Source: an uncultured Oscillospiraceae bacterium
GTDB lineage: Bacteria > Bacillota > Clostridia > Oscillospirales > Oscillospiraceae
Length of the DNA stretch: 21,261 nucleotides
Reading direction: 5' to 3'
NCBI GenBank assembly: GCA_934661135.1
Contig: CAKUJA010000038.1
Span: 1-21,261, forward strand
Positions within the stretch are counted from its first letter, which is position 1. Every line of letters starts with the position of its first letter. Position numbers and translations under genes: made by a program. Positions 21,181 to 21,261 of the stretch are shown here, piece by piece. The notes under the pieces were generated by a model, which did no database searches, had not been told where the DNA came from, and was given only the letters and a program-made list of their open reading frames with translations.

Positions 21181-21261
21181 GGGCGGACAAGGGCGTCCGC
21201 ACCTACAAGGTGCGGCGGAAGATCGGAGGTTGCACGATGTGTTGGAACTGCTCCCAGACCC
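21181..21261. repeat. Partial copy of the composite hairpin repeat at the window end
   Basis: This 81-bp stretch aligns without gaps to 99-179. Bases 21226-21257 are identical to 1-32. It contains an 8-bp hairpin, CCGCACCT/AGGTGCGG (21197-21215). The copy is cut by the window edge. Confidence 0.85.

Overview
The window is GC-rich chromosomal DNA from an endospore-forming member of the Clostridia, most likely in or near the Oscillospiraceae. Sporulation genes (yqfC-yqfD, ylbJ, spoIIIAA-AD, a GerMN lipoprotein), the MurT/GatD pair and strong AGGAGG-type ribosome binding sites point there. The assignment rests on gene content and protein resemblance only. Almost all of the window is densely packed housekeeping and sporulation genes. 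I see no prophage, transposase gene, CRISPR array or biosynthetic cluster.

Layout. 1-267: two tandem ~143-bp copies of a hairpin-rich repeat. 334-2411 (-): xth (AP endonuclease) overlapping by 1 nt an SLH-SH3-NlpC/P60 cell-wall hydrolase gene. 2541-4646 (+): murT-gatD, which amidate lipid II. 4647-4847: a structured spacer with a possible pseudoknot and a strong terminator. 4848-6883 (-): a D-Ala-D-Ala carboxypeptidase gene overlapping a family-4 uracil-DNA glycosylase gene. 6988-10410 (+): comEA, an OmpR-type response regulator, a sensor kinase and a GerMN lipoprotein, all overlapping. 10411-10646: two near-identical terminators flanking a hairpin cluster. 10647-11948 (-): ylbJ and a small four-Cys protein. 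12014-16368 (+): yqfC-yqfD-phoH-ybeY-era and a COG2426-type membrane protein. 16369-16548: a terminator-like palindrome and a second, degenerate copy of the hairpin-cluster repeat. 16549-18017 (-): pepT and a Lar-like small zinc protein. 18122-18763 (+): an RNHCP-domain protein behind a strong promoter and a structured leader. 18896-19062 (-): tRNA-Arg(CCT) with its own promoter and terminator. 19069-21071 (+): spoIIIAA-AB-AC-AD behind a sigma-E-like promoter. 21072-21261: non-coding spacer ending in the same repeat family that opens the window.

Themes. Several units serve the envelope: MurT/GatD make D-isoglutamine in stem peptides, the carboxypeptidase trims them, and the NlpC/P60 enzyme probably cuts them. 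Two DNA base-excision-repair enzymes (Xth, Udg) each share an overlapping two-gene unit with a peptidoglycan enzyme. Sporulation genes occur in three places. The most unusual material is non-coding: the possible pseudoknot RNA after gatD, the RNHCP leader that could mask or free its ribosome binding site, the composite hairpin repeats between convergent genes, and the repeat-bearing spacer found where spoIIIAE would be expected.
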